The translations under genes and the position numbers were made by a program. The notes beneath the pieces are model-generated. The model did not search any database. It was not told the origin of the DNA and saw only the letters and a program-made list of their open reading frames with translations. A DNA stretch of 64,000 nt from Chloracidobacterium sp. (GTDB lineage Bacteria; Acidobacteriota; Blastocatellia; Pyrinomonadales; Pyrinomonadaceae), in contig JADJTD010000001.1 of the NCBI GenBank assembly GCA_016711345.1, positions 2,728,001 through 2,792,000 on the forward strand, in the 5' to 3' direction. Shown here piece by piece: positions 61,742 through 64,000 of this stretch; the first letter of the stretch is position 1, and every line of letters begins with the position of its first letter.

Positions 61742-62164
61742 ATGGAAAATAAAAACCTGTTTCACCTTGCTTTTCCCGTTCACGATCTCGACGCGGCCCG
61801 TGCATTTTATGGAGGTGTGCTTGAATGCGCAGAAGGACGCAGTTCCGAATGCTGGATAGATTTTGATCTCTACGGCCATCAGATCGTCACTCATCTCGCT
61901 CCCGAATCGGCAGGCATCAAATCAACGAACGATGTCGATACCGATCATGTTCCGATTCCGCATTTTGGCATTATTCTTCCAATGGACGAATGGCGCGCTC
62001 TCGCCGAAAAACTGAATGCAAAGGGCGTGAAATTTGTCATCGAGCCAAAGGTCCGTTTTGAAGGAGAAGTCGGCGAACAGGCGACAATGTTCTTTCTCGA
62101 TCCCAGCGGCAATGCGCTGGAATTCAAGGGGTTTAACGATTTGTCGCTCGTTTTTGCGAAATAA
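61742..62164 (+). CDS. VOC superfamily protein (glyoxalase / dioxygenase fold)
   Basis: 140 residues with two beta-alpha-beta-beta-beta halves: FHLAFPVHDLDAARAFYGGVL and the C-terminal MFFLDPSGNALEFKGF. Candidate metal ligands are H8, H54 or H75 and E129-like in LEFKGF. Members include glyoxalase I, fosfomycin- and bleomycin-resistance proteins and extradiol dioxygenases; no subfamily motif decides. It starts 39 bases from the divergent methyltransferase. Confidence 0.85.
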   Translation: MENKNLFHLAFPVHDLDAARAFYGGVLECAEGRSSECWIDFDLYGHQIVTHLAPESAGIKSTNDVDTDHVPIPHFGIILPMDEWRALAEKLNAKGVKFVIEPKVRFEGEVGEQATMFFLDPSGNALEFKGFNDLSLVFAK

Positions 62165-62170
62165 GCCTAA

Positions 62171-62223
62171 CCACGGAGGGCGACTATCTGAGGACATCTG
62201 TTGCTAGATTTCTTTCTCCGTGG
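62171..62223. repeat. Short inverted repeat (CCACGGAG / CTCCGTGG)
   Basis: CCACGGAG (62171-62178) and CTCCGTGG (62216-62223) flank 37 bases between the VOC and oxidoreductase genes. The sequence is a variant of the pair at 2211-2528. Confidence 0.5.
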
Positions 62224-62235
62224 CGACTAATCTTA

Positions 62236-63426
62236 ATGAAAAATGCTGAGACAGTAATCATCGGTGGCGGCGTTTCCGGGACATCGATTGCATATCACCT
62301 GGCAGAGCGAGGCATGAATGGCATCGTTATCCTCGAACGCGAGAAGATGCTCGGCCTCGGTTCGACAGGTAAAGCGACCGGCGGAGTTCGGGCGCAGTTT
62401 GAGACAGACATCAACATAAAACTGTCACTGTATTCGCTCGATTTTTTTCGCAACTGGGAATTTGATTGTGAGTACGAACCTCGCGGTTATATTTTTCTAG
62501 CCACCGAACAGCGGCACATCGATTACCTAAAGCGAACCGGCGAACGACAGCGTGAACTTGGCTACAAAGAGGTCGAAATAGTTGACGTCAGGACGATCTC
62601 GAAGTTGGTGCCGGGGTTGAATTGCGAGGACATTCTCGGCGGCAGCTTTGGTCCGGCTGACGGTTTTATCAATCCGCTTTCCGTGCTTGAAGGTTTTTCG
62701 ACGGGAGCGGCGTTACTAGGAACTCGCGTGATAAGCGGTACAACCGTTAGGTCTATCGAAGTTGAGGGCGGTCGGGTTACTGGGGTTCACACGTCCAATG
62801 GTTTGCTGGAGTGCGACAACGTCGTTCTTTGCGCGGGAGCATGGTCGCAACATATTGCTGCGACGGCAGGAATTGAATTGCCGGTCGAGCCGCAGCGGCG
62901 GCAAATAGTCTGGGCGCGAGCGCCGCAGCCATTGCCAAATGATCTGCCGATGGTGATCGATTTGGCCGACGGATTTCACTTTCGTCCTGCCCGCGATTTT
63001 GTCTTCAAAGGCTCAGATGCGGAAACAAGTGTATTTGCTAACCATGATGTTTTATTTGCTTATCCCGATCCGGACGAACCTGCGAGTTTTTCGACAGACT
63101 TTGACGAAGGCTTTCTCGACAAGGTCGGCGAAAGAGCCTCTCATCGAGCACCATTCCTGAACGGAGCGAAGATCATCTACGAAAAATGCCGTGCCGGTTT
63201 GTATGAAAATACGCCCGACCATCACGCGATCCTCGGCGGATGCGGTGTAGAAGGATTATATTTTGCTGCCGGCTTTTCTGGCCACGGCGTGATGCACTCA
63301 CCCGCGACAGGCAAAGCACTTGCCGAGATCATTCTTGACGGCGAAGCAAGCTTTATGGACGTTTCCTGCCTGAGCCTTGATCGCTTCACAAAAGGCGAAC
63401 TTCTTCACGAAACAGCTTTTATTTGA
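62236..63426 (+). CDS. FAD-dependent oxidoreductase, DAO family (sarcosine/glycine oxidase-like)
   Basis: 396 residues. IIGGGVSGTSIAYHLAERG (8-26) is the FAD Rossmann motif with G10, G12 and G15; ILEREK is the ribose-binding acidic strand. STGKATGGVRAQFE and the late LYFAAGFSGHGVMHSPATGKALAE match the DAO branch close to sarcosine oxidase beta subunits and related amine dehydrogenases. It would oxidise a secondary or primary amine (sarcosine, proline, glycine or a dimethylglycine-like compound), but no neighbour narrows the substrate. The start ATG has no clear Shine-Dalgarno. Confidence 0.88.
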   Translation: MKNAETVIIGGGVSGTSIAYHLAERGMNGIVILEREKMLGLGSTGKATGGVRAQFETDINIKLSLYSLDFFRNWEFDCEYEPRGYIFLATEQRHIDYLKRTGERQRELGYKEVEIVDVRTISKLVPGLNCEDILGGSFGPADGFINPLSVLEGFSTGAALLGTRVISGTTVRSIEVEGGRVTGVHTSNGLLECDNVVLCAGAWSQHIAATAGIELPVEPQRRQIVWARAPQPLPNDLPMVIDLADGFHFRPARDFVFKGSDAETSVFANHDVLFAYPDPDEPASFSTDFDEGFLDKVGERASHRAPFLNGAKIIYEKCRAGLYENTPDHHAILGGCGVEGLYFAAGFSGHGVMHSPATGKALAEIILDGEASFMDVSCLSLDRFTKGELLHETAFI

Positions 63427-63434
63427 AGATTTTT

Positions 63435-63518
63435 TTAACGCAAAGTCGCAAAGATGCCAAGTCGCAAAGATTTGATCTTATTCCTTTGCGTCTTTGCACC
63501 TTCGCGTCTTTGCGTTAA
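63435..63518. repeat. Long imperfect inverted repeat (TTAACGCAAAG type)
   Basis: The left arm (63435-63470) begins TTAACGCAAAG and the right arm (63483-63518) ends CTTTGCGTTAA. They are complementary at about 30 of 36 positions, and several mismatches would still be G-U pairs in RNA. Each arm is itself built of GCAAAG(A/T)CGC-like near-repeats. It fills nearly the whole gap before the last gene. Confidence 0.7.
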
Positions 63519-63527
63519 TGTTCATTT

Positions 63528-64000
63528 ATGAGCACGACAATCGTTCATCATCCGATCTATCAAAAACACGACACCGGTTTCGGGCATCCTGAGACGCCGA
63601 TGCGATATGAAGTTGTGATGAACGCACTTCGCAGCGACAAGGCTCTTTGGGAAAGTCTCGACGAGGTCACGCCGGAAAAGGCGTCGAAAGGGTTAATGCT
63701 CGCGGCCCACACGGCACAGCATTTTAAGCGTGTCGAAGGTGCGATCGAACATGGCGTTGACCGGTTGGATGCAGATACTGTGATCTCGATGCAGTCGTTC
63801 GATGCATCGCTATTTGCGGCAGGCGGGGCTTGTGCGGCGGTCGATGCAGTAATGAAAGGCGGTGCGAAAAATGCATTTGTTGCTACTCGTCCGCCGGGGC
63901 ATCATGCGTCAGCTGAGAATGCGATGGGCTTTTGCCTTTTCAATAACGTCGCGGTCGCTGCCCGTTACGCGCAAAGTCATTACAAGGAGATCGAGCGTGT
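63528..64000 (+). CDS. Histone deacetylase family protein, 3' end beyond the window
   Basis: The frame from ATG at 63528 is open for 157 codons to the edge. It begins STTIVHHPIYQKHDTGFGHP, where GHPE marks the N-terminal part of the HDAC/AcuC/HdaH fold. RPPGHHA near 121-127 contains the tandem active-site histidines, and GFCLFNNVAVAARYA follows as usual. Zinc-binding Asp/His and the final Tyr lie beyond the edge. Bacterial members act on acetylpolyamines, acetyl-lysine or acetylated small molecules. It directly follows the oxidoreductase on the same strand, separated by the inverted repeat. Confidence 0.92.
   Translation, partial: MSTTIVHHPIYQKHDTGFGHPETPMRYEVVMNALRSDKALWESLDEVTPEKASKGLMLAAHTAQHFKRVEGAIEHGVDRLDADTVISMQSFDASLFAAGGACAAVDAVMKGGAKNAFVATRPPGHHASAENAMGFCLFNNVAVAARYAQSHYKEIER

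Overview
The window looks like a chromosomal segment of an Acidobacteriota bacterium, most likely class Blastocatellia (subdivision 4). This is inferred from the gene repertoire, not from a marker gene. The evidence is: ECF sigma factors of the TIGR02999 type paired with membrane-anchored PknB-like kinases; an Oar-like TonB-dependent receptor with an N-terminal carboxypeptidase-regulatory domain; very large secreted proteins with Thr/Pro linkers, VCBS/FG-GAP repeats and beta-helices; a radical SAM enzyme resembling tetraether/membrane-spanning-lipid synthases; and an M36 fungalysin. No phage, plasmid, IS or CRISPR locus was found.

Layout. 1-3839 (minus strand): a truncated serine beta-lactamase-like gene, dihydropyrimidinase, a small Cys-rich protein flanked by an inverted repeat, and a class III aminotransferase; the dihydropyrimidinase and aminotransferase suggest reductive pyrimidine/beta-amino acid catabolism. 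4032-8296: the radical SAM protein, then a divergent phosphohexomutase and FtsB-like gene. 8525-18880 (minus): an eight-gene surface-polysaccharide operon (heparinase-like, AsnB-like amidotransferase, three methyltransferases, a flippase, an O-antigen ligase with an embedded PDZ domain, a glycosyltransferase), with start codons abutting or overlapping upstream stops. 18925-25505: a secreted HEAT/BON protein and a secreted VCBS-repeat protein. 26241-28849: rpsU with a long structured leader, surE-pcm-dedA, and tRNA-Pro(CGG).

28943-46611 is the most distinctive region. A three-gene module (kinase and ECF sigma on the minus strand, divergent from a giant secreted repeat protein on the plus strand) occurs twice in tandem. 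The two giant proteins have unrelated N-terminal regions but share a C-terminal module (Thr/Pro linker, dockerin-like repeats, cohesin-like domain, CNA-B/carboxypeptidase-regulatory-like domain) that is identical over 1,319 bp. Their promoter regions share a bipartite element with fixed spacing. A third, diverged copy of the dockerin/cohesin-like module ends the secreted beta-propeller protein at 56281-59574. I propose a regulated surface-protein system: the sigma/kinase pair controls the adjacent adhesin, and the common C-terminal module serves in display or assembly.

46691-64000: an Oar-like TonB receptor, QueD, a DinG/XPD-type helicase, the M36 metalloprotease with VCBS repeats, the beta-propeller/cohesin protein, a secreted CxxCH protein, a methyltransferase, a VOC-fold protein, an FAD oxidoreductase and a truncated histone-deacetylase-family gene. 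Several intergenic gaps hold imperfect long inverted repeats of three recurring sequence types.
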